Source: Aquimarina sp040786285
GTDB lineage: Bacteria; Bacteroidota; Bacteroidia; Flavobacteriales; Flavobacteriaceae
DNA length: 64,000 nt
NCBI RefSeq assembly: GCF_040786285.1
Contig: NZ_JBFMKQ010000002.1
Location: 434,001-498,000 of the forward strand
Direction of reading: 5' to 3'
How positions within the stretch are numbered: position 1 is the stretch's first letter; each line of letters opens with the position of its first letter. The position numbers and the translations under genes were made by a program. The notes beneath the pieces were generated by a model. The model was not told the origin of the DNA, searched no databases, and saw nothing but the letters and a program-made list of their open reading frames with translations. Positions 16,376-25,099 of the stretch are shown piece after piece.

Positions 16376-16996
16376 TTATTGAATTACTCTAAATGTAATG
16401 TTGATTCTAGGACCAATTGTTTTTTTAGTTTTAGGAACCTGATGAAGCCAGCAATCCTGTGTTTTTCCTTTCATAATAAGTAAACTACCATGTTGTAATA
16501 CGATCTTTCGTTTTAGATTTTTATTGGTTTTATGTTTAAAATGAAACCATCGATCTTCACCAAAACTTATAGAGGCAATGACTGGATTTTTGCCTAACTC
16601 TTTTTCATTATCTGCATGCCAACCATTACTGTCTTTTCCGTCCCGATATAGATTGAGTAAACAGCTTGTAAATTGTACAGAACACGCGGATTCTACTTTT
16701 TCTTTAATGAATACTAACTCTTTTGTAAATGGGTTCGGAGTCATCGTTATATTCGAATAGCTATAGGAGTTATTGTTATTTGCATATAAAGCCGTAAGAC
16801 GAGGTTGTGGATGCGATTTACCAAAAACAGTAATATTATCTTGTCTCCAATTAATAGAGGTGGTTAAGATTTTAGAAAATTCATCAGATTTTTTTTGATC
16901 AAAAAATGCAGGATAGTAGACTACATCTGCATCTATCATATCTAATCGAATTGGATGGTTATGCGAATCAAACAAATCTAAATTCATTGAAAACAA
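16376..16996 (-). CDS. AlkB-like Fe(II)/2-oxoglutarate dioxygenase
   Basis: A 206-residue AlkB-type dioxygenase that would oxidatively remove alkyl groups from DNA or RNA bases. The iron ligands are in NGWHADNEKELG (His and Asp of HxD) and in CWLHQVPKT; the 2-oxoglutarate contact is the RINITFR motif (RxNxxFR). The region ASISFGEDRWFHFKHK and the beta strands LQHGSLLIMKG are also typical. It resembles the short eukaryotic ALKBH2/3-like branch in size. It is the third gene of a minus operon, 12 nt after the DoxX gene. Confidence 0.95.
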   Translation of the reverse strand: MFSMNLDLFDSHNHPIRLDMIDADVVYYPAFFDQKKSDEFSKILTTSINWRQDNITVFGKSHPQPRLTALYANNNNSYSYSNITMTPNPFTKELVFIKEKVESACSVQFTSCLLNLYRDGKDSNGWHADNEKELGKNPVIASISFGEDRWFHFKHKTNKNLKRKIVLQHGSLLIMKGKTQDCWLHQVPKTKKTIGPRINITFRVIQ

Positions 16997-17008
16997 CGTA
17001 TTGTAAGC

Positions 17009-17356
17009 CTAAATATATTGATATGCCCAGTATATTATTCCAAATTGTAATAATAATCTAAAAACAAGAATTGATTTGGGAAGATTAAGGCTCGCTTTTT
17101 TATGTATAAGCATATGAATATGCACGGGAAAAAATAAAATAAGCATAATTACTATTCCCCATAAAGAAATTGTTTTGGTAGCCATAAATAACACCCCCAG
17201 TCCCGCCAAAATCTCTGCCAGACCGCTTAAGTAAACTATTAATCTATGATATGGGATATAAAGAGGCATTATTCTCATGAATGCCTTGGGGCGAATAAAA
17301 TGAAAAATCCCTGCGGTAATAAAAATAAACGATAAAATATATAAATGCCAGCTCAT
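17009..17356 (-). CDS. DoxX family membrane protein
   Basis: A 115-residue protein with four membrane spans (LYILSFIFITAGIFHFI, LIVYLSGLAEILAGLGVLFM, LWGIVIMLILFFPVHIHML, ILVFRLLLQFGIIYWAYQYI). The RPKAFMRIMP and YLSGLAEILAG motifs fit the DoxX family. Role unknown. Its start overlaps the stop of the preceding gene by one base (TAATG), and AlkB follows after 12 nt, so the three are one operon. Confidence 0.88.
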   Translation of the reverse strand: MSWHLYILSFIFITAGIFHFIRPKAFMRIMPLYIPYHRLIVYLSGLAEILAGLGVLFMATKTISLWGIVIMLILFFPVHIHMLIHKKASLNLPKSILVFRLLLQFGIIYWAYQYI

Positions 17357-17817
17357 TAAACACCTGTTGTTTTTGATTTACCTGCTCTACTTAGTGCAAA
17401 ATCCTTGCTTCGGGTTAATTTTTTTATGAAGCTAACTTTTCGAAAACGAAGCGCAGACCAATCCTCATCAATCGAAACCTGTCTTACGGGTTCTAGGTTA
17501 TAATCTCCTAAAACACCCCAGCCATGATCTTGCGTAACTTCAGAACTATATTTTTTAGAACTTTTTTTTGGATAAGCAAACCAAAGTATAGCATCACCTA
17601 CAAGTTTTGGGTATACAGTTTCAATACGATTTTCTATTTGTTTCTTTTCAATAACAAAAACAAGAGCAAAGTCAACTTCAGAAACCTGAACCAAAGATTC
17701 TTTAATTATAACGTCTTTAAGGCAATCCAATTCTTTACAAAAACCTTCTGGTTCATTAAGAATCAGTATCTCATCTAAAGTGGGAGGGAGCTGCAGTTTT
17801 TTAAAAAGCGGAGTCAT
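17356..17817 (-). CDS. DUF3052-like protein of unknown function
   Basis: A 153-residue soluble protein. The stretch FALVFVIEKKQIENRI, then AILWFAYPKKSSKKYSSEVT and DHGWGVLGDYNLEPVRQVSI followed by EDWSALRFRKVSFI resembles the DUF3052-like group, in which a hydrophobic strand is followed by a W-x-A-Y-P-K block. No catalytic motif is recognised. First gene of the operon with DoxX and AlkB. Confidence 0.75.
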   Translation of the reverse strand: MTPLFKKLQLPPTLDEILILNEPEGFCKELDCLKDVIIKESLVQVSEVDFALVFVIEKKQIENRIETVYPKLVGDAILWFAYPKKSSKKYSSEVTQDHGWGVLGDYNLEPVRQVSIDEDWSALRFRKVSFIKKLTRSKDFALSRAGKSKTTGV

Positions 17818-18078
17818 GAGAATACGTATTAAGACATAATTGTGTCTTTTAAAGATACAAAAAAGGAAATAATATTGAATATTTTGACCATGATATTATG
17901 TTAATCATAAATAAAAGATAGTTAACAAATAAATAACGTTTCATAGAATTTGATTCGTAATAAAGAGTTTTGATGAGAAAAACTCAATATTCTTACTAAA
18001 AAATGGAAATATATTTAATCAAATACAATAAGGTGTTTGTTTTTACAGTTTGATGAGTTCAACTTAAATATATTAATT

Positions 18079-19149
18079 ATGAAAACTTTTTTTAAAGGTG
18101 TTTTAGTAGGCGCCTTAGCATTAACTACAAGTACTGTATTCATTTCTTGTGAAAATGAACAAGCAGAAATTTCAGAAGAACAAAACCTTGAAACGATAGA
18201 AAAAGGTTTTGCTCAAGAACAAGCTTTTCCCGAAACTACCGGGGAGATTGTGACTATCCAACTTAATGGTCAATCTGTAAAAGCAGAAAAAATTGGAGAA
18301 AAATATATCATCGATAATGATATGATTTTTACCAAAGGTGATTTGGCTACAATGAATGGTAAAAGTACCGGGCGTACCACCAGACGCTGGCCTAATAATA
18401 CAGTATATTACTCTATACAAAGTAGTTTGCCAAATCAAAGAAGAGTTACCGATGCGATAGCGCATTGGGAAGCGAATACAGATCTTAAATTTGTGCAAAG
18501 AACCAATCAATCTGCTTATGTTTTCTTTAGAAGCGGTAGTGGGTGTTCATCTTCGGTAGGACGCACAGGTGGAAGACAAAATATCAATTTGGCTAATGGT
18601 TGTTCTACAGGTAATACTATCCATGAGATTGGTCATGCCGTTGGATTATGGCATGAGCAAAGTAGAAAAGACAGAGATCAGTATATCACGATTAACTTTC
18701 AGAATATACAATCAGGGCGAGCATTTAATTTTCAAACCTATGTACAACAAGGAGTTGATGGTAACGAATATACAAATGCACTCGACTTTGGTTCTATAAT
18801 GTTATACGGTTCTTTTGCTTTTTCTGCTAATGGTCAGCCAACTATTGTAAGAAATAATGGTTCTACGTATAATGCACAAAGAAACGGACTTTCATCTGGT
18901 GATATCGCTGGTATAGCTATTATGTATCCTGGTGATGGAGGCCCTAGTGGAGATATTTGTGAAGGTGTTGCTCCTTGGTCAAGTTCACAATCATATCAAG
19001 CAGGAGATCTCGTTACCTATCGAGGGTTTTTATACAGAAAGAGATCTGGACGAGGATGGGATCGTATTGGTCAATGTGGATCATCAAGAAACTCCGGGAA
19101 ATCTGCAGCAGATAGCACCTCAGATTTAAATGATGTTTCTAATGATTAA
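18079..19149 (+). CDS. astacin-like M12A metalloprotease, lipoprotein, with C-terminal binding module
   Basis: 356 residues from the ATG at 18079, which starts the signal peptide (a frame from 18037 adds 14 residues of no signal character). A lipobox FISC puts the lipidated cysteine at 24. A pro-region to about residue 95 precedes the astacin domain, with the zinc signature HEIGHAVGLWHE (His182, Glu183, His186, His192) and the Met-turn SIMLYG (Met241, Tyr243). The end (Cys294-Cys333, with APWSSSQSYQAGDLVTYRG) resembles a small CBM5/12-like carbohydrate-binding module. It is probably a secreted or surface protease. Own terminator. Confidence 0.93.
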   Translation: MKTFFKGVLVGALALTTSTVFISCENEQAEISEEQNLETIEKGFAQEQAFPETTGEIVTIQLNGQSVKAEKIGEKYIIDNDMIFTKGDLATMNGKSTGRTTRRWPNNTVYYSIQSSLPNQRRVTDAIAHWEANTDLKFVQRTNQSAYVFFRSGSGCSSSVGRTGGRQNINLANGCSTGNTIHEIGHAVGLWHEQSRKDRDQYITINFQNIQSGRAFNFQTYVQQGVDGNEYTNALDFGSIMLYGSFAFSANGQPTIVRNNGSTYNAQRNGLSSGDIAGIAIMYPGDGGPSGDICEGVAPWSSSQSYQAGDLVTYRGFLYRKRSGRGWDRIGQCGSSRNSGKSAADSTSDLNDVSND

Positions 19150-19175
19150 TTAGAATGTATAGTATCTAAATAGAG

Positions 19176-19207
19176 AAATCCCTCCAGTTTATGGAGGGAT
19201 TTTTTAT
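19176..19207 (+). terminator. terminator after the astacin-like gene
   Basis: An 11-bp stem AAATCCCTCCA (19176-19186) with TGGAGGGATTT (19192-19202), loop GTTTA, followed by T residues. Confidence 0.9.
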
Positions 19208-19230
19208 TCATTTATATACTTAATCAAGGA

Positions 19231-20073
19231 TTACAGTTTTATTTCTTTGGCATTATCAGGAGTTTCAAATATAGTTCCTTCTTCATTTAAAAAAGTAATG
19301 TCTGTAATGGTGGCTTCGCCAAGTTTATCGGTCATTCCCTTTTCTTCGGTCCAACCGTAGAATTCCCATTGGGTTGCAAAAGGAATCCCATTGATCATTT
19401 TAAAATCTTTATAGTGTATAGCGTGTGGATCGGCTTCAGCTTTAGAGGTGTCTCCATTACTTCCGAAGGAAACAATATAAGCAGCAGCTTGCACCACATT
19501 TTGATTGTCACTATACAGAACATACCAATCATCTGGTGCATCACCCGTTCCTTTTTCAAAAGTAAGTCTTGCGGTTTGATGTTCTACTCCATTAAGAGTT
19601 CTGGGATTTTGGAGTTCCCATTTTGTTCCCGGATCACTCAATTTATAAGGTAAACCAAAGAAATAGGTCCAGGTAAACATATCAAAACGTGCTCCTTTTT
19701 CATTAGCATCTTCTGGGCATAAGAAAACTTTTTCGCCAGTGTATATTAGCTTACTTTCATCTTTTTTATCAATTCTTATTTTGGTAGAATTAGTAAGCAT
19801 GGTAATCTTACCATTCAAATGTTCTTTTCCGCCAAAGAAAATATGGGCATTAAAACTTATTGCTTTGTGCTTTAGAAATTCGTTCTTTTTATGCGCTTTT
19901 TCGATACTTTTTACATAAACATTTTCTATAGAAAGGCCACCGTTTCCGATCCCTCCATCAGGTTCTACAGGAATCACTTCTGAGTCTGTATCGATAGTTT
20001 GATTTTCTTTTTTATTATTTTGGTTGCAACTAATGAGAGCAATAGCAAGGATTGCCAGCCATAAATTTTTCAT
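19231..20073 (-). CDS. lipoprotein of unknown function
   Basis: A 280-residue lipoprotein with the signal peptide MKNLWLAILAIALISC (Cys16), an acidic, glycine-rich linker (IPVEPDGGIGNGGL) and a beta-rich soluble domain (FDMFTWTYFFGLPYKLSDPG, then RTLNGVEHQTARLTFEKGTG, DDWYVLYSDNQN). The pattern of long antiparallel strands with a WYVLY and a QWEFYGW motif recalls DUF6503-type Bacteroidota lipoproteins; the assignment is tentative. No catalytic residues are evident. Single-gene unit, convergent with the astacin gene. Confidence 0.75.
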   Translation of the reverse strand: MKNLWLAILAIALISCNQNNKKENQTIDTDSEVIPVEPDGGIGNGGLSIENVYVKSIEKAHKKNEFLKHKAISFNAHIFFGGKEHLNGKITMLTNSTKIRIDKKDESKLIYTGEKVFLCPEDANEKGARFDMFTWTYFFGLPYKLSDPGTKWELQNPRTLNGVEHQTARLTFEKGTGDAPDDWYVLYSDNQNVVQAAAYIVSFGSNGDTSKAEADPHAIHYKDFKMINGIPFATQWEFYGWTEEKGMTDKLGEATITDITFLNEEGTIFETPDNAKEIKL

Positions 20074-20196
20074 GATACGTTAATTTGTGTTACTTGTGTT
20101 AAAAGTACTAAAACCTATCATGTTCTATTATAATTTATGAAAATTGTAACAGATACTTGTGGACTATCGTCGGGGTATAATTATGTCGGATTAAGG

Positions 20197-21258
20197 TTAT
20201 TGTTTTGTGCTTAAGTTGGTAATACATTTGGCAATATCTTTAGCGGCAATGGCAATACCGTTTACATTCCAATGTGTATCATCAAAATGATATAAGAGTT
20301 GCTTTTGTTTTTCTTGATTAAATACTTCTAGAGTATTAATTGTATGTATGTCACGTTTTTTTAACTCGGTATAAAGCTTATTTAAATAGCTTGGTTGTTC
20401 TTCAAAAGGAATTAGTTCATAATATAAAGTTTCTTTATTCGGAATCGGGAAAAAAACAAATTCAATACCTTTTTCTTTACAGTAATCCCGGTACAAAGAA
20501 ATCACATCTGCGGTTCTTTGAACTACTTCATCCGTAGCATCTATTTTTGAATATTTTCCTTGAAAGAAAAACATCTTTTTGTTAATATCAGATTGAATTC
20601 CATTTCCTGTAGCCTTATTAATTCTTGCAATGATAAAACGTTGAAAGCTCCTTTTTGCCGGGATATCAATACATCTGGCTAATCCATTAAAAATTGTTGT
20701 GTTTTTTAGTTTTAAGAACAAATTTTTTATTCCAGAGTTTGGTTGCTTTATTTCGGGAAGGAATGGTAATCCTCTTTCTATTAAGCCATATACTAGTATT
20801 TTGGGTTTATTAATTATTTGCGCATCTAATAATTGCGTGAATTTATCAAAAGAATAAGGAGCAATATTGTAAGTAGATAATCCAGTAAGATGTGAAACCT
20901 GATTGGATATGTTTTGTTCTTGGCTTGTGGAATACCCTGCAATATTAGAAGTTCCCAAAAATATTACATCCGGAAACTCTATGACGTGTTTGTTTCTAAA
21001 ACCTAATTCATCGGTATCCCATACAATATCTTTTTTTAAAATAGCATGCTTGGTGTGATGTGCTAAATCACCATATCCATCTCTTATCATTTTATTATTT
21101 GGGTAGAATGGACCAACGAATAGATCTTTAGATTTTACTTTATTAGCTTCTAAAGGGCTATGTGTTATAGCATTTTCGGGAACAATTATTTCAATGAATA
21201 GAAGCACAACAATCACAAAAGAAGTGAAATAAAAAATGTCGGTAAGAAACCTTTTCAT
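20197..21258 (-). CDS. SGNH/AlgJ-AlgX-like protein, partner of the MBOAT
   Basis: 353 residues from the ATG at 21258 (a frame from 21312 would overlap the MBOAT gene). One N-terminal membrane span (IFYFTSFVIVVLLFIEIIV) is followed by an extracytoplasmic SGNH-fold domain. The nucleophile block is VIFLGTSNIAGY (Ser of TSN) and the D-x-x-H block is FDDTHWNVNG; DTHWN is typical of the AlgJ/AlgX group, which acetylate polysaccharides with acetyl delivered by an AlgI-type MBOAT. Such a gene lies 13 nt upstream. The glycan target is unknown. Confidence 0.85.
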   Translation of the reverse strand: MKRFLTDIFYFTSFVIVVLLFIEIIVPENAITHSPLEANKVKSKDLFVGPFYPNNKMIRDGYGDLAHHTKHAILKKDIVWDTDELGFRNKHVIEFPDVIFLGTSNIAGYSTSQEQNISNQVSHLTGLSTYNIAPYSFDKFTQLLDAQIINKPKILVYGLIERGLPFLPEIKQPNSGIKNLFLKLKNTTIFNGLARCIDIPAKRSFQRFIIARINKATGNGIQSDINKKMFFFQGKYSKIDATDEVVQRTADVISLYRDYCKEKGIEFVFFPIPNKETLYYELIPFEEQPSYLNKLYTELKKRDIHTINTLEVFNQEKQKQLLYHFDDTHWNVNGIAIAAKDIAKCITNLSTKQ

Positions 21259-21271
21259 GACCAGCGTTAGA

Positions 21272-22717
21272 TTAAAATTGAAAATAAATAAATTCTTGAG
21301 GTTTTGCTCCAAATACTATAATAGTAAATATGATTAAAAAGAAGAAACTCCAGCGCCAAATTCGATATTTTGGGTCTATAGTAAACTCTAGTGCATGCTC
21401 TTTAGTTCTTTGCAGCCATTCGATGATAACGAAAAAGATTATAATACCAATTTTTAATACCAGTATTGTTGTGATAATTGAGGGTATTGTAAATAATGAT
21501 TCTGAAAATATTTCTTTAAGATACGCTAAAGCATCTTCTATGGTTTTAGCTCTAAAAAACACCCAGGTAATCACTGTTAAGAAGAAAGTAATTGTTATTT
21601 GTAGTATTTCTTTTAGGTTCGGAAACATTTTATTTTCGGCCACAACGTCGGTATATTTTCTGTTTTTTTCTAGTAGCAATAAAGGAAGAAAATAACAGGC
21701 ATTGATAAACCCCCATGCTATGAATGTCCAATTTGCGCCATGCCAAAAACCACTAATCAAAAAAATGATAAACGTGTTTTTGACTTTACTCCACGTACCA
21801 CCACGACTACCTCCTAATGGAATATAAACATAATCTCTAAACCATGTAGTAAGAGAGATATGCCAACGCCTCCAAAATTCTGCTATGTTTCTAGAAAAAT
21901 AAGGAAACGCAAAGTTCTTTTTTAAGTCAAATCCAAACAACCTGGAGGTTCCTATGGCGATATCAGAATACCCAGAAAAATCACCATAAATCTGAAAGGT
22001 AAAGAAGAAAGCCCCTAAGAGCAATGTGCTTCCGGAGTATGTTTGGTAATTGTTGAAAATATCATTGGCGTAGATGGCACAATTATCGGCAATTACAATC
22101 TTTTTAAATAATCCCCAAAGGATTTGCCTAGAACCATCGATGGCTTTATAATAATCGAATTGCCTTTTCTTATAAAATTGTGGAAGTAAGTTTGTCGCTC
22201 GTTCTATTGGTCCAGCAACTAATTGCGGAAAGAAACTTACAAAAGCTGCAAACGAAATAAAATCTTCTGTCGGAGTTAATTTTTTGCGATAAACATCAAT
22301 CGTATAACTAAGTGTCTGAAACGTATAAAAACTAATACCAACGGGTAAAATGATATTCAATGAACTTGCATTAAACGAAGTTCCGAATACCGAAAATACA
22401 GTAACAAAATTATCAACAAAGAAATTGTAATATTTAAAGAAGCCAAGAAAACCTAAGTTTGTTAAAATACTAACCCAAAGAAGCAATTTTCGTTTTCCTA
22501 AGTGATTTTCTTTAGAAAGTAAGATCCCTACAAAAAAGTCAATTGAGGTGCTAAAAAGGATGAGAGATAAGAATTTCCAATCCCATAATCCATAAAAAAT
22601 ATAACTAGCAATAACTAGCAGTAAATTTTGAAGCTTAAGATTCTTGTGCGTTGCAAACCAATAGAATATAAATACTATGGGTAAAAATATAGCAAAATCA
22701 ATCGAATTAAATAGCAT
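21272..22717 (-). CDS. MBOAT family O-acyltransferase (AlgI-like)
   Basis: A 481-residue polytopic membrane protein of the MBOAT family, AlgI type, that moves acyl groups across the inner membrane for O-acetylation of a polysaccharide. Conserved landmarks are VAGPIERA, YGDFSGYSDIAIGTSRLFG, the FWRRWHISLTTWFRDYVYIP block and the catalytic histidine region LISGFWHGANWTF. The spans cover the whole protein. It forms a two-gene unit with the SGNH protein. No alginate or other polysaccharide cluster is nearby, so the substrate (capsule, LPS or peptidoglycan) is open. Confidence 0.94.
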   Translation of the reverse strand: MLFNSIDFAIFLPIVFIFYWFATHKNLKLQNLLLVIASYIFYGLWDWKFLSLILFSTSIDFFVGILLSKENHLGKRKLLLWVSILTNLGFLGFFKYYNFFVDNFVTVFSVFGTSFNASSLNIILPVGISFYTFQTLSYTIDVYRKKLTPTEDFISFAAFVSFFPQLVAGPIERATNLLPQFYKKRQFDYYKAIDGSRQILWGLFKKIVIADNCAIYANDIFNNYQTYSGSTLLLGAFFFTFQIYGDFSGYSDIAIGTSRLFGFDLKKNFAFPYFSRNIAEFWRRWHISLTTWFRDYVYIPLGGSRGGTWSKVKNTFIIFLISGFWHGANWTFIAWGFINACYFLPLLLLEKNRKYTDVVAENKMFPNLKEILQITITFFLTVITWVFFRAKTIEDALAYLKEIFSESLFTIPSIITTILVLKIGIIIFFVIIEWLQRTKEHALEFTIDPKYRIWRWSFFFLIIFTIIVFGAKPQEFIYFQF

Positions 22718-22758
22718 TCTCTTTTTTTAGTACCTGATTTTTGTTTTTAAACGATCGG

Positions 22759-22766
22759 CAAATATA
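22759..22766 (-). promoter_or_regulatory. -7 box for the MBOAT operon
   Basis: Reads TATATTTG on the minus strand, 41 nt before the MBOAT start codon. Confidence 0.5.
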
Positions 22767-22847
22767 AGTTTTGTTTATAACTAAGACTAACTCCATTGGT
22801 TTTTCAATTTGATTCGTTCACTTAACAACTTGTGCCTTCACCGTCAT

Positions 22848-22861
22848 ATTTGATATCAAAT
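22848..22861. repeat. 14-bp perfect palindrome
   Basis: ATTTGATATCAAAT is fully symmetric. It lies about 80 nt upstream of the MBOAT -7 box and 30 nt from the htpG terminator; an operator is possible but not shown. Confidence 0.4.
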
Positions 22862-22892
22862 CAGTTATGCTTCTGGTAGATATGCAAACTAA

Positions 22893-22926
22893 AAACCGCT
22901 TCAACTATCTAGTAGTGAAGCGGTTT
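22893..22926 (-). terminator. terminator after htpG
   Basis: An 11-bp stem AAACCGCTTCA (22893-22903) with TGAAGCGGTTT (22916-22926); on the minus strand a run TTTTTAG follows. The same stem is used at 61187-61213. Confidence 0.85.
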
Positions 22927-22953
22927 AATATCAGCATGTAATGATTACATATC

Positions 22954-24840
22954 TTATTTTATCATCTCAAAACTACGTTTGATAAACGAAGTTAATTCTT
23001 CTCCTTTAAGTAAATTTTGAGACAGTTTTGCAAGATCTAAAGATTGTTTAATCAAACGTTCTTTTTTCTTTTCGGTTTTTGTAGAAGCAATTTGTCCAAC
23101 CAACTCGTGATTTGTATTGACTATTACGTTGTACATTTCTGGCATATTACCCATGCCAAACATACCACCACCGCCGGTTTGTTGCATCTCTTTCATACGA
23201 CGCATAAACTCTGGTTGAGTAATCATAAATGGCGAAGCATTACTATCCATAGCTTCTAATTGTACGGTGTATTTTTCTGCTGGAATTACTTTTTCTAAAT
23301 CAGTTTTAAGGCTCTCCTTTTCTTCATCAGACAGTTTAGAAATAGTTTCTTCATCTTTTTTGATTAGATTATCTACATGATCAGAATCTACACGTACAAA
23401 AGTTGTATTTTCTTTACTGGTTTCTAATTTTTGAATCAAATGAGAAACGATAGGAGAATCTAATAATAATACTTCATAACCTTTATCTTTTGCAGCAGAG
23501 ATATAAGCGTGTTGCTCATCTTTATTGGATGCATACAAGACCACTAATTTATTGTCTTTATCTGTCTGATTATCCTTTATTTTTTCTTGTAATTCTTCAA
23601 AAGTTAAAAATGTATTGTCTACCGTTGGATAAAGAGCAAATTTATCTGCTTTTTCAAAGAATTTTTCTTCAGAAAGCATTCCATACTCGATAACTATTTT
23701 GATATCATTCCATTTTTGTTCAAAATCCTCTCTATTGTTTTTGAACATCGTACTAAGTTTATCACCAACTTTACGAGTGATATAACTTGATATTTTCTTT
23801 ACATTACCGTCTGCCTGTAAATAAGAACGTGATACATTTAAGGGAATGTCGGGAGAATCAATAACTCCTCTTAGCATGGTTAAAAACTCTGGAACAATAC
23901 CTTCGACATTATCGGTTACGAATACCTGGTTTTGATATAGTTGAATTCTATCTTTTTGCATATTCATATCCTGACCTAATCTTGGGAAATAAAGAATTCC
24001 TGTTAAGTTGAACGGATAATCAACATTTAAGTGAATATTAAATAATGGCTCTTCAAATTGCATAGGATACAATTCTCGATAAAAACCCTTATAATCTTCT
24101 TCTTTTAGATCGGTAGGTTGCTTAGTCCATGCAGGGTTAGGATTGTTAATGATATTATCTACTTCTTGAGTTGGAGCAGGGTCTTCTTCTTTTGCATCTT
24201 CTGGTTTTGGCAATGTCTCAGTCTTGGTTCCAAACTTAATAGGTACCGGCATAAACTTATTATACTTTACCAATAACTCGCTAATCCTTGATTCTTCAAG
24301 AAATTCAGTATCATCTTCACCAATATGAAGAATGATTTCCGTTCCTCTTTCAGTCTTGTTATGCTCTTCAATACTATATGTGGGAGAACCATCACATGTC
24401 CAATGTGCCGCAGGCTCATCTTTAAAAGACTTAGTGATAATTTCGACTTTATCTGCTACCATAAAAGCAGAGTAGAAACCAAGACCAAAATGACCTATAA
24501 TACCTGAGTCTTTAGCACTGTCTTTATATTTTTCAAGAAATTCTTCGGCTCCAGAAAAAGCAACTTCATTGATGTACTTTTCTACCTCTTCGGCAGTCAT
24601 ACCAATTCCTTGGTCGATAATACGTAGTTGATTCGCATCCTTATCAATTTTAACTTCTATGGTAGGGTTACCGTATTCTACTTTGGCTTCGCCTATACTA
24701 GATAAGTGTTTTAATTTTAAGGTAGCATCTGTAGCATTAGAAATTAACTCTCTTAAGAAGATCTCGTGATCAGAGTACAAGAATTTTTTGATGAGAGGGA
24801 AAATGTTTTCTACGGATACATTAATATTTCCTGTTGTCAT
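22954..24840 (-). CDS. htpG: molecular chaperone HtpG (Hsp90)
   Basis: Bacterial Hsp90, 628 residues from the ATG at 24840 (MTTGNINVSVENIFPLIKKF); an upstream frame to 24924 is not part of the protein. It refolds or holds client proteins in an ATP-driven cycle. The N-terminal ATPase shows IFLRELISNATDA (Glu and Asn for ATP/Mg), DQGIGMTAEEV and GHFGLGFYSAFMVA; the middle domain has the catalytic-loop NVSRSYLQ. The C-terminal dimer domain ends LAKLSQNLLKGEELTSFIKR. A methionine/glycine-rich stretch (QQTGGGGMFGMGNMPEM) is present. No heat-shock promoter (CIRCE) is visible upstream. Confidence 0.97.
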   Translation of the reverse strand: MTTGNINVSVENIFPLIKKFLYSDHEIFLRELISNATDATLKLKHLSSIGEAKVEYGNPTIEVKIDKDANQLRIIDQGIGMTAEEVEKYINEVAFSGAEEFLEKYKDSAKDSGIIGHFGLGFYSAFMVADKVEIITKSFKDEPAAHWTCDGSPTYSIEEHNKTERGTEIILHIGEDDTEFLEESRISELLVKYNKFMPVPIKFGTKTETLPKPEDAKEEDPAPTQEVDNIINNPNPAWTKQPTDLKEEDYKGFYRELYPMQFEEPLFNIHLNVDYPFNLTGILYFPRLGQDMNMQKDRIQLYQNQVFVTDNVEGIVPEFLTMLRGVIDSPDIPLNVSRSYLQADGNVKKISSYITRKVGDKLSTMFKNNREDFEQKWNDIKIVIEYGMLSEEKFFEKADKFALYPTVDNTFLTFEELQEKIKDNQTDKDNKLVVLYASNKDEQHAYISAAKDKGYEVLLLDSPIVSHLIQKLETSKENTTFVRVDSDHVDNLIKKDEETISKLSDEEKESLKTDLEKVIPAEKYTVQLEAMDSNASPFMITQPEFMRRMKEMQQTGGGGMFGMGNMPEMYNVIVNTNHELVGQIASTKTEKKKERLIKQSLDLAKLSQNLLKGEELTSFIKRSFEMIK

Positions 24841-25044
24841 TGTATAAGGTTTTAAATATATATCTTTTTTGAAGTGTGTATGGTCAAAAAAAATACCAAT
24901 ACCAGTAATCTGACAAACTGACATTGAACATCGTTTTTTTTAACGTCATGATGTAATTTTTTGACAAAAAAAGAGACTAAACTCCTATCAATTTTGAAAT
25001 TTCATTTTTTCTGAAACAACTTTAACAATTTTTTGTTTAATCTT

Positions 25045-25076
25045 TTTGTGAAAATGTTAAACAATTCTTATATTTA
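25045..25076 (+). promoter_or_regulatory. promoter of the TetR-ABC1 pair
   Basis: TTTG at 25045-25048, 20-nt spacer, TATATTTA at 25069-25076 (one base off consensus), 23 nt before the ATG. Confidence 0.55.
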
Positions 25077-25099
25077 CAATAGTTGTAAAAATTCTAAAA

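Noticed and set aside
24841..25099. CIRCE-type heat-shock operator before htpG
   Set aside because: No TTAGCACTC-N9-GAGTGCTAA-like inverted repeat is present.
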